This document shows, one piece after another, positions 1 to 10,020 of a stretch of DNA of 64,000 bases. Position numbers and translations under genes: made by a program. Location: assembly GCA_023055425.1 (NCBI GenBank), contig JALGPY010000009.1:17983775-18047774 (forward strand). The letters run 5' to 3'. The DNA comes from Linanthus parryae. Lineage: Eukaryota > Streptophyta > Magnoliopsida > Ericales > Polemoniaceae. Position 1 is the stretch's first letter; every line of letters begins with the position of its first letter. Below the pieces are notes generated by a model. That model searched no databases, was not told the DNA's origin, and saw nothing but the letters and a program-made list of their open reading frames with translations.

Positions 1-20
1 GCATCCTTACGAGAGTTTAC

Positions 21-158
21 CTGAAACATATATTTTGCAGCGCTAGTTGCTGTACCTAAAGAGTAAGCCTTTTCTTGTTCGTTCTTCGTATGACAGTAGT
101 GGAGACTAATAGCACCAATAATCGTGTTGACAGTTGACACATGCATTTGAAACAACAT
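21..158 (-). other. Possible exon of an unidentified gene (46 codons)
   Basis: The minus strand carries 46 open codons that end in CAG followed by a GTAAAC splice-donor-like sequence at 15-20. The predicted peptide begins MLFQMHVSTVNTIIGAIS and ends SAAKYMFQ. An acceptor-like ATTACTCAG lies just upstream, but an in-frame TAA separates it from the first ATG, so this would be a first coding exon or chance. I do not recognise the protein and see no second exon, because the gene would continue off the left edge. Chance reading is the main alternative. Confidence 0.2.
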
Positions 159-1269
159 TTACTGAGTAATGGTGCTGAATAAGATAACATTGGAAGCACT
201 ACAAACAATTAACGATAAGTTTAACAGCCACACCTTCCTACTTCAAAAGAAGTGGTAATGTTTTTAACTAAAATCCATTTTATCCCCCAACAAGTAGTTC
301 ATTCTAGTCCTGGAATTTGGTCACATCGCCTTATTTCTTCTTCTGGTGCAATAATTTACATGAAGTTACAATCCTATTAGTAATTGGATTCTCAGATAAA
401 CCATGTATTATGCTTCACGTACACAATTCTTACACATTTTGGCTAATAACATTGATGTACAGGTTTGGATTATGAAAATACCTCAGTTAACTGTTATTCT
501 CTTTTTAGTTAAAAGCAACTTAATCCTCACTAGGTTTAGATTATATCTTCTCTGGGGAATTCTTTCCTTCAACTCCATCAAGGATACGACTTCTTTATTA
601 ACGTTAGGGAGCTTGAGGCTACAAAGATCAGTCTACTTGCTCCCCAGTCGGGCCATTAGCTTATCTAAAATAGAATTATAACTTACGGAATCATTTCAAG
701 GGTATTTCTTAATCGTAAAAATGAAGGAACAACTCATAGATGAAGATAGGTTGGGGTTCAATGACTCAATCTAGGATGTCAGAAAAAATGAAGATGGATT
801 TAAAGTACTCCAGAGTGCAGAGCCAGAGTAAGAGCTTAATTCCTGTCTCGTCCAATATGGTAACTTATAAATGTAAAAAATTTGTACAAATAAAAAAGCA
901 AAGCATGCAGAAAGAAGAAGTTTGTCCAACAATGTAAGAGAAAAGCTCAAATTCAATGGAAATATCTGATTGCTTATTTACTGACACCTTGAAAGAACCA
1001 ATAAATGGAGGGGCTTATCGTTAACTTGTGAAGAAATTTGAAGTGTAGAATTCAGTGGGAGTTTTCTAGTTTTGTCATGTTCCCTAAAGTGGAGACGAGA
1101 AAATTATACTTCCAATATGAGCATCAGTGATCAGAACAAGATGAAAATGATACCAGCATAAGAAAGAACAGCGGATAGAGATGATACCATCTAATAGTTT
1201 TCATGATCAGAGGATATTGAATGTGATTGTGAAATTAAGCAACCATAATATGATCATTTGACCTTCTGG
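159..1269. other. No gene recognised
   Basis: This stretch is AT-rich with stops in all frames. Its short open frames (for example 403-681 plus) resemble no family I know. It may include the 3' flank of the PPR pseudogene to the right and intron of a gene to the left. Confidence 0.5.
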
Positions 1270-2546
1270 TTACACTCTGATAAGCACACACCCCAGGTTT
1301 TTTTATGATCCTGAATTCCTGATCTATGTTCTTGGTTCAGAAAGGATAAGTCCAAAGGCAATGTCCAACTTCTCATGAGCTCCTTTTGTTGCTCTTCCAC
1401 ACCTTAAAATGCTTACTAGCCTCCCGTTGAAATCCAGCTTACCAAATCTCTTTCATTTACTTCTCCAGCTTTTCATAGATAGCTGCTTCTCGTGGGTGAG
1501 ATTGGTCATTGCATGTGCAGACATGAGGGTATTATCAACCTCAATAAGAGTACATCCCGAGTTCTTTGCTGAGGCAGCCCGAGCATAGTTTCTTTCATCT
1601 GAGTGTATATTAGAGGGCAGGGTGAGTATCCGACACTCTCTGGATCCAATGCACACAACTTATCAGAAGCAAATTGTACTAGCTTTGTGTCCTTATGGAT
1701 CACACAAGCACCGAGTAAGGCTCACCACTATGCATGACCTGGCTCGATAGACATTCTGTTAATGAACTCCAAGATATTCTTCAATTTTCCAGGCAGTTGG
1801 ATTTAAAACACATGCATTTCTGGGAACAAAGACATTGCTTTCTCTGCCAACCCATTCTGTGTGTATCCTGAATCATAACACTCCAATAAGCCAATGTTTT
1901 CTTCACGGAATCATTAAAAGGATGTCTTGCAGATTCCATTTCACACAGTCGGCTATAAACAGTAGTTAAATCTGTGGACACTGGGGTTAAAACAATACAT
2001 GACTTCAAAGTAAACGATGAAAGAACCGTGAAAGATCAAACAACTCTTTAAAGAATCTAGTTGAAGAAGTATACCCAGACATCATGGCAGCATAAGATAT
2101 CAATTCGAGGCGCTAAGTCTGCTCAAATAGCAACCTTGCTGTCAAAATTGCCCATCTTCACAACCAAACACTGTATCATCATCCCTAGTCTTAACCCTTG
2201 CAAGTCAGCTGCAGCTGGAAGAACTGCAGTCAATGCAGCTGATAAATTGTTTTCCTCTACCTCCACCAACCATATGCCGGAATACAATCACAGACTTGTG
2301 AAAGAAACAATTCTTCACCAACCCAATTATCATTGTGTTCCACAGAGTCGTGTATTGTTCAGGAATTGCTTCGAACACCTTGTGGGCAGACATGACTTTC
2401 GAAAACCCAAAATCAGAAATCTTGTTCATCCAAAGACCCCGGCACAAGTGAGGTTATCTGGGTTAAGCGACGTGTTCTTGCGGAGGTCGAGACAGAGAGA
2501 AAGAGCTTTATGATGTGATCTGTTCTTGGAGAAGCCTCTGATGAAT
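1270..2546 (-). pseudogene. PPR-DYW family pseudogene, like Arabidopsis At4g30700 (DYW9)
   Basis: PPR-DYW proteins bind organellar RNA, usually for C-to-U editing. Reading the minus strand and shifting frame several times gives collinear blocks typical of a PLS-class PPR. These are FSFIRGFSKN near 2510-2550, AHKVFEAIPEQ and WNTMIIGLVKN near 2320-2390, LRLGMMIQ near 2180, LTTVYSRLCEMESARHPF near 1900-1960, IHKDTKL near 1690, a LSNIHSDERNYARAA-like block near 1590, YTLIE-like (here CTLIEVD) near 1540, VEEQQKELM near 1390 and EKLDIAFGLILSEP near 1350. The order and wording match my memory of At4g30700 through its E/E+ and early DYW region. Frameshifts, stops and missing repeats between blocks show a dead copy. 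The 5' end stops at the foldback repeat. No introns are apparent, as expected for this family. Confidence 0.75.
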
Positions 2547-2741
2547 GAGAAAGTATTCATTGGGGCTTGCCCCACCAGTGTGGCATGCCTGCGTGGTGGG
2601 GCGTGCCACTCACTTTCTGACAAATATGCATTAGTCAGATGGAACCCACCAAATTTTGCATGATTGTCAGAAGGTGAATGGCGCGCCCCACCACGCAGGC
2701 ATGCCACAGTGGTGGGGCGAGCCCCAATGAATACTTTCTCC
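2547..2741. repeat. GC-rich foldback / MITE-like inverted repeat
   Basis: The arms at 2547-2622 and 2665-2741 are near-perfect reverse complements. Both outer ends read GAGAAAGTATTCATTGGGGC on the arm strand, and a spacer of about 42 bp separates them. The arms contain GGCATGCCTGCGTGGTGGGG and are much richer in GC than the flanks. Both flanks contain an ATGAAT motif, but I cannot define a clean target duplication. The repeat sits exactly where the PPR pseudogene loses its 5' part. Its single-stranded form would make a stem of about 75 bp. Confidence 0.8.
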
Positions 2742-2989
2742 TAATGAATACATGTATAGAAAGAGGTCTGGTTTCGGAAATTTTGAAGAGGGGAGCTTTC
2801 TTGGTCCATGTCATTAAGTTGGAGAGTTTCCGGGTGAGCTTTGTGGAGGTTCAAACTTGATGGGCCGGGTCGAACAAGGTAGGGTTGGGCGGTGGGCTAG
2901 AGTGCGAACCGGCCCTGTGCGTCCGAAAACTGCTGAGTTTTACGCTATTGTGTGGATCATGTATGGATTACTAATCCATACATGGATTT

Positions 2990-4271
2990 ACAGCTGGCCA
3001 CAGTCTTTAAACACCTCTTCTTGCTTAAGAGAAAGAGGGGAGCTAGAGCAAACCCAGAAGAACAAGAAAACCAAATTCAACTTTCGGAGCAGAGGATTAC
3101 TGAGCGAGACGAAAATCTCCGGTATATTCTGGCGGTTAACAGAGAGCAACACAAGCAGAAATTCAGGAAGAGAGCTCCAAGAAAGAGTAACAAATCTCCC
3201 GAAGAAACACTGTTCTACTCTGATCGCCTGGAGAAGTTTGATAAGGAGATACTACGATGTTCGTTCAAGGTATGGCTGAATTTTCTGAATCTCTCTCTGC
3301 CGAAGGGGTGGTGGTGGCTGACCCAAAACAGCCACAAGAACCATGTTAAGTCTCAATTGGAACTGTCAGGGGTTAAGGCGACTCCTGACAGTCCAAAAAT
3401 TGAGAGGGTTATCAATAACTCATCATCCTAGTCTCATCGTTTTGATGGAGACTAAGAATAAAACCAGTTACTTGGAGAAAATTAGAAGACAACTTAGAAT
3501 TCAATGCTACTTATGTCCCTCCCAAAGGCATTTCGGGGGGCCTGCTTTGGTGGGTACAAGATTTGGAAGTTGAAGTCCTGTTCAAAACAGAGAGTATCAT
3601 CCACACTACCATCATAAATGGAAATCAAGAATGGTGGACATTTGCCTATTTCAGCCCTATCAAAAAAAGAAAACAACAAACTTGGAGACATACAAGCCAT
3701 TAGCAGAGATATTACAGGTCCTTGGTGCCTTCTATGGGACTTCAATGATGTCAGTGCCTCATATGAAAAGGAAGGAGGCAATGCAGCTCATAATTAAAGA
3801 ATGAACATATTCAACACATATATCACATATATGGGGCTGATGGAAATGATTTTTGAAGGGCCTAGCTTTACATGGTCCAACCACAGGAGCCAAAATCTGG
3901 TTAGAGAAAGAATAGACATGGTCTACATTAACCCTGAATGCCAACTTCAACAACCGAATGCATCTCTTCTCCATGAAGTGGATCTAGGCTCAGACCACTG
4001 TCCATTGATCCTCAACCTTGACCCTGAAAGGCAGAAAAAGAAAAGAAGCTTTAAATTTGAAGATGCTTGGTTGAAAGCTCAAGGATCAGAAGCTATTTCA
4101 GAAGGGTGGGAGCTCCATGTCAAAGGATCTAGAATGTATCAAGTGCATCAAAAGCTCAAATCTGTTAGGGTAAACCTCCAAGGGTGGAGACAGAAGAAGT
4201 TTTGTACTTCCCAGAAAAGAATCCAGCATGTAACCCAGCAGCTCAAAGAAATTCAAAGCAGTGCTTATCAG
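2990..4271 (+). mobile_element. L1-type LINE, 5' portion only, internally deleted
   Basis: A 5'-UTR-like stretch (about 2990-3254) is followed by a short open frame starting MAEFSESLSAEGVVVADP at 3276, which looks like the start of ORF1. It runs almost directly into an endonuclease domain (3343-4274), so most of ORF1 is missing. Reverse transcriptase is absent: the sequence changes abruptly to a Copia LTR at 4272. Nothing resembling the LINE continues on the far side of that Copia element. Confidence 0.65.
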
Positions 4272-4274
4272 TGA
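3343..4274 (+). pseudogene. LINE endonuclease (exonuclease-endonuclease-phosphatase fold), broken
   Basis: This domain nicks target DNA to prime reverse transcription of LINE RNA. The N-terminal block LSLNWNCQGLRRLLTVQKLR and the METKNK block (3343-3573) match the start of plant L1 endonucleases. After a frameshift region (3573-3800), the frame at 3801-4274 gives FTWSNHRSQNLVRERIDMVY and then a GSDHCPLIL block, which carries the conserved catalytic SDH. The family continues into reverse transcriptase, but here the frame ends at a TGA where the next element begins. At least one frameshift separates the two halves, so it cannot be functional. Confidence 0.75.
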
Positions 4275-4405
4275 AAATTTTTGGTAAAACTTCCTTGCTT
4301 GATTTATTATTTACATCTCAATATATAGACAAGTACATTGTTCTAATTTAAAGACTAAGTCCGATAAGGGACTTTTATTTACATAAAAGTACTATTACTA
4401 TTACT
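4272..4405 (-). repeat. Probable 3' LTR of Copia-1 (unpaired)
   Basis: The stretch between the LINE junction and the end of the RNase H frame is AT-rich, contains TATATA-type sequence (about 4320), and on the minus strand ends in ATTTTCA. This fits a short Copia LTR. With the partner LTR missing, its inner boundary is a guess. Confidence 0.4.
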
Positions 4406-4414
4406 CCGTCGCAG

Positions 4415-7288
4415 TCACAGCGGGAGGTTCTCGAACACTGAGACTGGAACGAAAACGCTGGAAAAGAGTGCGAGGAGGCCCTTTGGTGAAGATGTCTGCA
4501 TACTGATAATCTGGCAGAATGTGTAACACGCGAAGTTGGCCCAACCGAACTTTCTCATGAACGAAGTGAAGATCAATCTCGACATGTTTGGTTCGCTGAT
4601 GTTGAACATGATTTCCAGATAAGTAGACGGCGCTGACGTTGTCACAATACGAAGCTGGATGAGTAGGTTCCGAAGTCAGCAGAGTTCAGATACAGCATTG
4701 GCCATGCCGCGGTATTCAGCCTCGGCACTGGAGCAAACGGTGGCATGTCGCTTGGAGGACCAACTAAGGAGATTGTCACCCAAGAATACACAATAGACGG
4801 ACATGGAGCAACGAGTGTCAGGGAAACCGCCCCAATCGGCATAAATATAAGCAGTAAGGTTGTCAGTACGGGTGGCAGATATCCGGAGTCCATACTCAAG
4901 GGTCCCACTGACATAGCGAAGGATGCGTTTTAACGCATGAAAATGCGTCTTGCGCGGCATGAAGAGACACACCTTCTGAATGGCATACTGAATATCAGGC
5001 CGAGTGAAGGTAAGATACTGGAGTGCCCCAGCAAGACTGCTGTACAAGGTGGGATCTGCAACTGAGGGTCCAGAGTCAGTCGTGAGTTTACTGCCGTGCT
5101 CGACCGGGGTGGCTGTAGGTTTACAAGCCGACATAGAATCACGTCGAAGGATGTCAGTTGCATACTAATGCTGAGAAAAGAACAGTCCAGATGAATCCCG
5201 AGTGACTACAATACCAAGAAAGTGATGATGCTGGCCGAGATCAATCATAGCAAATTCGCCAGACAGACGAAAAACAACCCGATCCAAGAGAGGCATAGAG
5301 GAACCAGTGATGATGATGTCGTCCACATACAGTATAAGATAGACAATATCAGTGCCATGGCTGTACACAAAGAGGGACTCATCACAAGAGCAACTAGAGA
5401 AACCCACTACATCTGTTAGAAACGTGGCAAACCGCTGGAACCAAGCACGAGGGGCCTGCTTCAGTCCATAGTGATTTACGCAGACAACAAACATAATCAG
5501 GACGTCGTGGGTCCCGATACCCTGGGGGCTGGTGCATGTAGACAGTCTGAGCAAGATCACCGTGTAAAAATGCATTCTTGACATCCAACTGCCGGATAGG
5601 CCAAGAACGTGATACTGCAAGAGTGAGAACAGTACGAATAGTGGATGGCTTCACAACCGAACTAAATGTCTCCCCACAGTCCACCCCAACATGCTGTGAC
5701 TTACCATTAGCCACAAGACGCGCCTTATAGGGCTGCAACCTGCCATCTGCATGAAACTTGTGACGAAGAAACCAAATAGCACGAAGTACATTGGCCCCAG
5801 ATGGGCAAGGAACCAGATCCCAGGTATCATTCTTCACCATAGCCCCAAACTCATCATCCATGGCTGCTTTCCAATTAGGATCCGACAAGGCTAGGATAGG
5901 GAACTTGGGAAGTGGTGAGATAGAAACTGGGGAGTGGGCTACAAAGGTGAGGCGCTGCACTGGTTTGGTAATGCCATGCATGGAGCGGGTGGTCATCTGA
6001 GGTGAGAGAGTCGGAGGTGAAGGGGAAAACGCAGGCGAAAGAGCAGACTCAACTACAGGGTCGGCCGAGGCAGCGGGTGGTGTTGTCGAGGCAGCGGGTG
6101 TGGCTGAGGCTGAGCGAGGCTGAGTTGCGTGACACACGTAGTACAAGGGGTAGGGCTGGATATAGGCCCTAGAGGTGTTTGGTGCCTGATTGGTGGATGG
6201 TTGGGGTGTGGATGCTACAGGGTTATGGAACTGATGAGGAAGGAGAGGAAGACTATCATCAGGATCAGAGGACCTATGAGTAGCAGGAGACACCGAATCT
6301 GGGACAAAGAAGGGAAAGAAAGTCTCATCAAAGTGACATGACTAGACGTGTAGACACGTCCTGAGCTCAAGTCAAGACACCGGTACCCTCGATGATTGAG
6401 TGGGTAGCCAAGGAAAACACACCGGGTTGAGCGAGGGGCAAGCTTGTGTGGAGATGTAGCGAACAGATTGGGGTAACAGAGACACCCAAAAGTGCGAAGG
6501 TGGTCGTAAGATGGGACACGATGGTAGAGGGCAACCAGGGAAATGTTGTCCTGTAGGGCCTTAGTAGGAAGGATATTGTGGAGGTATACAGCGGCCAAAA
6601 GAGACTCGACCCAAAAGTAGGAGGGTAGCGACGCCTGTGCAAGAAGTGCACGACTGATATCGTTAATGCGGCGAATCATACATTCAGCCTTTCCATTCTG
6701 CGATGATGTCTAAGGACACTCAAAACGGAACGCAAGTCCATGCTGAAGAGCAAATGAATGAAACAGGCCATTGTCGAACTCACCACCACGATCACGTTGA
6801 AAAATTTTTATGGGTCGCTGGAACTGAGTTTGCACGAAGGTGCTGAATTGTTTCAAATTTAGTAGTATGTCAGATTTGTGTTGTATGGGAAAGACCCATA
6901 GATAGTGCGTGTAGTCATCAAGAAGTAAGAGATAATATATGTAGTGCGATGTACTCAAAATGGGAGATGTCCATAAATCACTATGAATTATGTTAGAATG
7001 AGCTACAATAGATGACAAAGATGTAGAAAAAGGCAAACACACGTGTTTACTGACTTGACAAGCATGAATAAGATTGTCTGAGCTATCCTTATTACACAAA
7101 ATCAACTGACTACGACTAAGAGAATCTAAAACTAGACGTCCAGGATGACCAAGGCCATTGTGCCAGACTGGAGCAGGGAGGGCGGCTAGAGAGACAGCGA
7201 AAGACGCAGGCAAGGCAGACTGGAATGGATAAAGATCACCCAAACTGTTGCTCCTCAGAAAAAGGGCTCCCGTTCTAAGGTCCTTCAC
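4415..7288 (-). pseudogene. Copia-1 integrase, reverse transcriptase and RNase H, broken
   Basis: These enzymes integrate and copy the element. Frame 6710-7288 carries the pre-integrase block with HNGLGHPGRLVLDSL and an integrase core with HSDLW and FQRDRGGEFDN. Frame 6215-6679 continues with the integrase tail (TFGCLCYPNL). Frame 5394-6293 holds the RT start (WKAAMDDEF, NDTWDLVPCPSG, QLDVKNAFLHGDL). Frame 5165-5620 holds [14 protein letters not shown] and the catalytic YVDD at 5318-5329. Frame 4676-5134 gives RNase H (LTFTRPDIQYAIQ, SSKRHATVCSSAEAEYRGMA). Frameshifts near 6690, 6250, 5420 and 5150 and the final frame change at about 4660 rule out a working polyprotein. Confidence 0.85.
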
Positions 7289-7367
7289 AGAAAAACCAAA
7301 CGGATCAAACTCAAAACATTATTGTCTGTTGTGAATTGACGAACATAAACTAAGTTTTTTTATAATA

Positions 7368-8520
7368 TTAGGTGTAAGGAGGACATTTGCTAAGGTGTAA
7401 GGAACGGGAGGTTGTTGGTATAGTGTGATGGCCAGACCCTGTAACTGGAATGCTGCAATCGTTTCCTACCATCATGTTAGGAATAGGAGAAGATGAAGAA
7501 AGGGAAGAAGGAATACATGACTGGGATGTGAGATGAGCAGAAGCACCTGAATCGAAATAACAAGTCTGATCAGGGACATTGAGAGTCATACCGCTAAACT
7601 GAGATCCCAAATCAGTGGTGCGGGAGGCAACAGGACCAGTAGTGAGGGCCTGAGATGGGCCCGAGGGCGGAGGACCGAGCAGGCCGGCGTTCGGGGGCCG
7701 ACGTGTGCTCCAGCCGGCTGTCGAGTACGGGCAGGGGGGGGGGTGCAGGGCCTGGGGGCAGGGGCACCAGACCCAAGACCCGTGGGCTCCGGGTGGTGCA
7801 GCAGATGGGGCCGAACCCACGGGTTTTTTTCCCGTCTTGCGGAGATTGTTCCGTCCGTTCCCAGATTTGCGGTTTCCGGTGTTTGGGTGATCCCCCGTTG
7901 GTGGTGCTGGGGCGGCAGGAGCTAAGGGCTGACGCGCCGAGACGAAAACCTGTGGGGGATTGGGACCGACCTGTTCCTTTCGAGCGAGCAGACGCTCATG
8001 GATACGCAGCATGGAAACCGCAGAGAGAAAATCAGGGGTGGGTTTAGCTTGTTGAATGGGCATAGCAACGCCACTGTAAGCAGGGGACAATCCATTAGTG
8101 ATTTGAATGACCAGACGTCGATTGGAGACAGATGAACCAACGTTCCCTATACGATCAACCAGGTTCTTGAGCCAAATGCAGTAGTCATCAAGGGATGAGC
8201 AGTGTTCCATACGCAGATTGACAAAGTCAATCTCTAGCTCAGCCATGCGGAAACCCTGGTTATCCCGAAAGTAGTTTTCAAGCTTCACCCATGCTTCTCG
8301 AGCGGTTTGATTAGGGGTGAGAATAGCAAGAATCAAATCATCGCTGATGATTTTGTAGATCCAGTTCAATATCACGGAGTCCACGACTTTCCAGAGGGAA
8401 TCTGGAGTTCCAGTTGAAGGTTCAATGTGGTCTAAGACGCCAAAGGAGTGAGTCTGCAGTCGAAAAAAGGCAGCCCAATGATCATTTATTTTTGCAAAAA
8501 CTGAGGTAAATGAACGACTG
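7368..8520 (-). pseudogene. Copia-1 gag and protease, 5'-truncated
   Basis: The minus strand shows the gag capsid region with FAKINDHWAAFFRLQ and FGVLDHI (8400-8500, upstream of the first in-frame ATG), then AREAWVKLENYFRDN, LEIDFVNLRMEHCSSLDDY and ISDDLILAIL. A Pro/Ala/Gly-rich linker (about 7660-7960) has no clear zinc knuckle. The protease motif CYFDSGASAHLTSQS lies near 7540-7570 and keeps the catalytic DSGA. The frame ends at 7368, and the integrase resumes in another frame at 7288. The true start is missing. Confidence 0.75.
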
Positions 8521-8643
8521 AAGGAAAAAAATAAATCTTACATCATTAATTCCTCCCTTAGAGAATCTTCCACATGCACACCTTCAATAAGGTTTGTTTA
8601 TCCAGCTTGCTAGCACATCGAGCTCCTTGCCATGATCTCAAAG

Positions 8644-9431
8644 CTATCTTAACACATATAGGACGTAGTAGGGCCAGTGAGGCCATATCTCGTTCATTGA
8701 ACCATCTTCCATGTTGAAAACAACGACGCAAGTGCTAATATAATCACAGACTCTGATTTTATGTCTGAAGTATACAGTATTCTTCTTGTACTTTGGAGAC
8801 TCAAGAGTTGAGACAGAAAGATTTTGGTAGTTCATAATAAACAACACACGGTGGCCTATTAAGTCCATTTGAACCCATTTCCTTTGCAGGAAATCCATCT
8901 TGTAAGCGAACTGTGTGAGGGCACCGTACCAAAACAAATAACTCCATCCCAGAAATGTTTCCTTTATTAATTATCTGAAGCATCTTTTCTCTGTCAGGTC
9001 TCTTTATCGAAACAAGCAAGAGCTCGCCTTGAGACTCGACCAAATGTAAAGTTGACTGACTTGAGGGACCATTCCCCAAGCTAAACTTAGGTTGAAAATC
9101 TAACACCTTAATAGGGCTAGCATCTTGACGAGTACAATCCCAACCTTCCATGTGATACTCCCTGTCAGCAGTAAGAGCAACACCGTATATACAATTCTGG
9201 AAACATATGATGTCTTTCCATTCGGTAGGTCCATCTTGCTCAACATCAAGGTCTGGACTGAATTGGGTGGCTCCAGACTTGGAAAACATGATCTTCTTAT
9301 ACAGAGAATGAATAAGCGCAACACCATAGTTACCATTACTCAACATAGGGTCAGCCCACAAAACATGTTTAATAATATACGAGACACACATTGGTGAGAA
9401 CAACATTGGACGACGATGACGACAACCTTCC
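8644..9431 (-). pseudogene. F-box/DUF295 (KIB-type) gene, 3' part
   Basis: F-box proteins with a DUF295 (KIB1-4 beta-propeller) domain act as SCF ubiquitin-ligase adaptors. This segment encodes the second half of the DUF295 domain. Minus-strand frame 8801-9431 reads EGCRHRRPMLFSP, then GNYGVALIHSLYKKIMF, EWKDIICFQNCIYGVALTAD and STLHLVESQGELLLVSI. After a frameshift near 8930 the frame 8644-8937 gives the C-terminal block YKMDFLQRKWVQMDLIGHRV, NTVYF and VFNMEDGSMNEIWPHWPYYV. The frameshift makes the copy a pseudogene even without the two retrotransposons inside it. The 5' parts lie at 14583-15007 and 20889-21231. The 120 bp to the left (8521-8643) is probably its 3' UTR. Confidence 0.8.
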
Positions 9432-9788
9432 TGAACGGAAATTGAAAGATATCAAAGAGATAATGAAGAAGCTAACTGTCTCTTGTATTCAATAGTGTAT
9501 TTACAATGATTCATGAATGAGAAGCCAGAGAGGCTTATAAAGAGAAGAGATTGATCCTACCGTTAGATCAACGGTAGGATAAATCCAACGAGTGGAAATG
9601 AGCTGCTGTAAGAGGATATCTAGGGTTAGGTTAACACTACAAAATGATTATAATGCCCTTATAGGTTTCTGGGCTTACACATAGAAGATGGGGTACACTT
9701 GGGCTTGTAGAAATAATCTTAAGACTGCTGGGCTGAGATTTCGTGGGCTTCTGCTGTGGGCCTTCATACTATATTTATTTCTATTATA
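9432..9788 (-). repeat. Copia-2 3' LTR
   Basis: It is the left copy of a 357-bp direct repeat matching 14226-14582 with scattered substitutions. It starts TGAACGGAAATTGAAAG on the plus strand and ends CTATTATA. On the coding strand the LTR therefore ends CCGTTCA but starts TA rather than the usual TG. Confidence 0.9.
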
Positions 9789-9803
9789 CGGCCCCTTAAA
9801 CTT
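9789..9803 (-). other. Copia-2 polypurine tract
   Basis: On the minus strand AAGTTTAAGGGGCCG lies directly upstream of the 3' LTR, the expected place for the plus-strand DNA primer. Confidence 0.6.
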
Positions 9804-10020
9804 ATGATGGGGAGGAGAGAACCATAAGTTTAGTCTTGTGCTCTTGGAAGGTGGTGATCGGCAGGTTCTTTGTGAAAATATCAGCTACTTGTGCTTTATC
9901 TGAAATAAAAGAAACAAAAGTATCACGAAGGAAAAAAATTTCACGGACATAATGATAATCAAGCTCGATGTGTTTTGTTCGAGCGTGAAAAATTGGGTTT
10001 GCAGTGAGAGCAAGAGCGGA

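Larger units (their letters stand above)
4272..8520 (-). mobile_element. Copia-1: Ty1/Copia retrotransposon, 5'-truncated and decayed
   Basis: Read on the minus strand, the domain order is gag, protease, integrase, reverse transcriptase, RNase H, which is the Copia order. The 3' terminus (4272) abuts the LINE. At the 5' side the gag frame can be followed to about 8520, then the sequence becomes the 3' flank of the F-box gene. No second LTR is found there, so the 5' LTR, primer site and gag start have been lost. Multiple frameshifts break the polyprotein. The gag-protease part around 7640-7960 is unusually rich in GC and CpG compared with its surroundings. Confidence 0.8.

Noticed and set aside
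7655..8047. Plus-strand frames rich in Gly, Arg and Ala
   Set aside because: They are antisense to the GC-rich linker of Copia-1 gag, where high GC removes stop codons. The minus-strand frame shows the real gag and protease motifs.
9125..9397. 90-codon plus-strand frame
   Set aside because: It is antisense to the F-box/DUF295 coding frame, which has clear family motifs.
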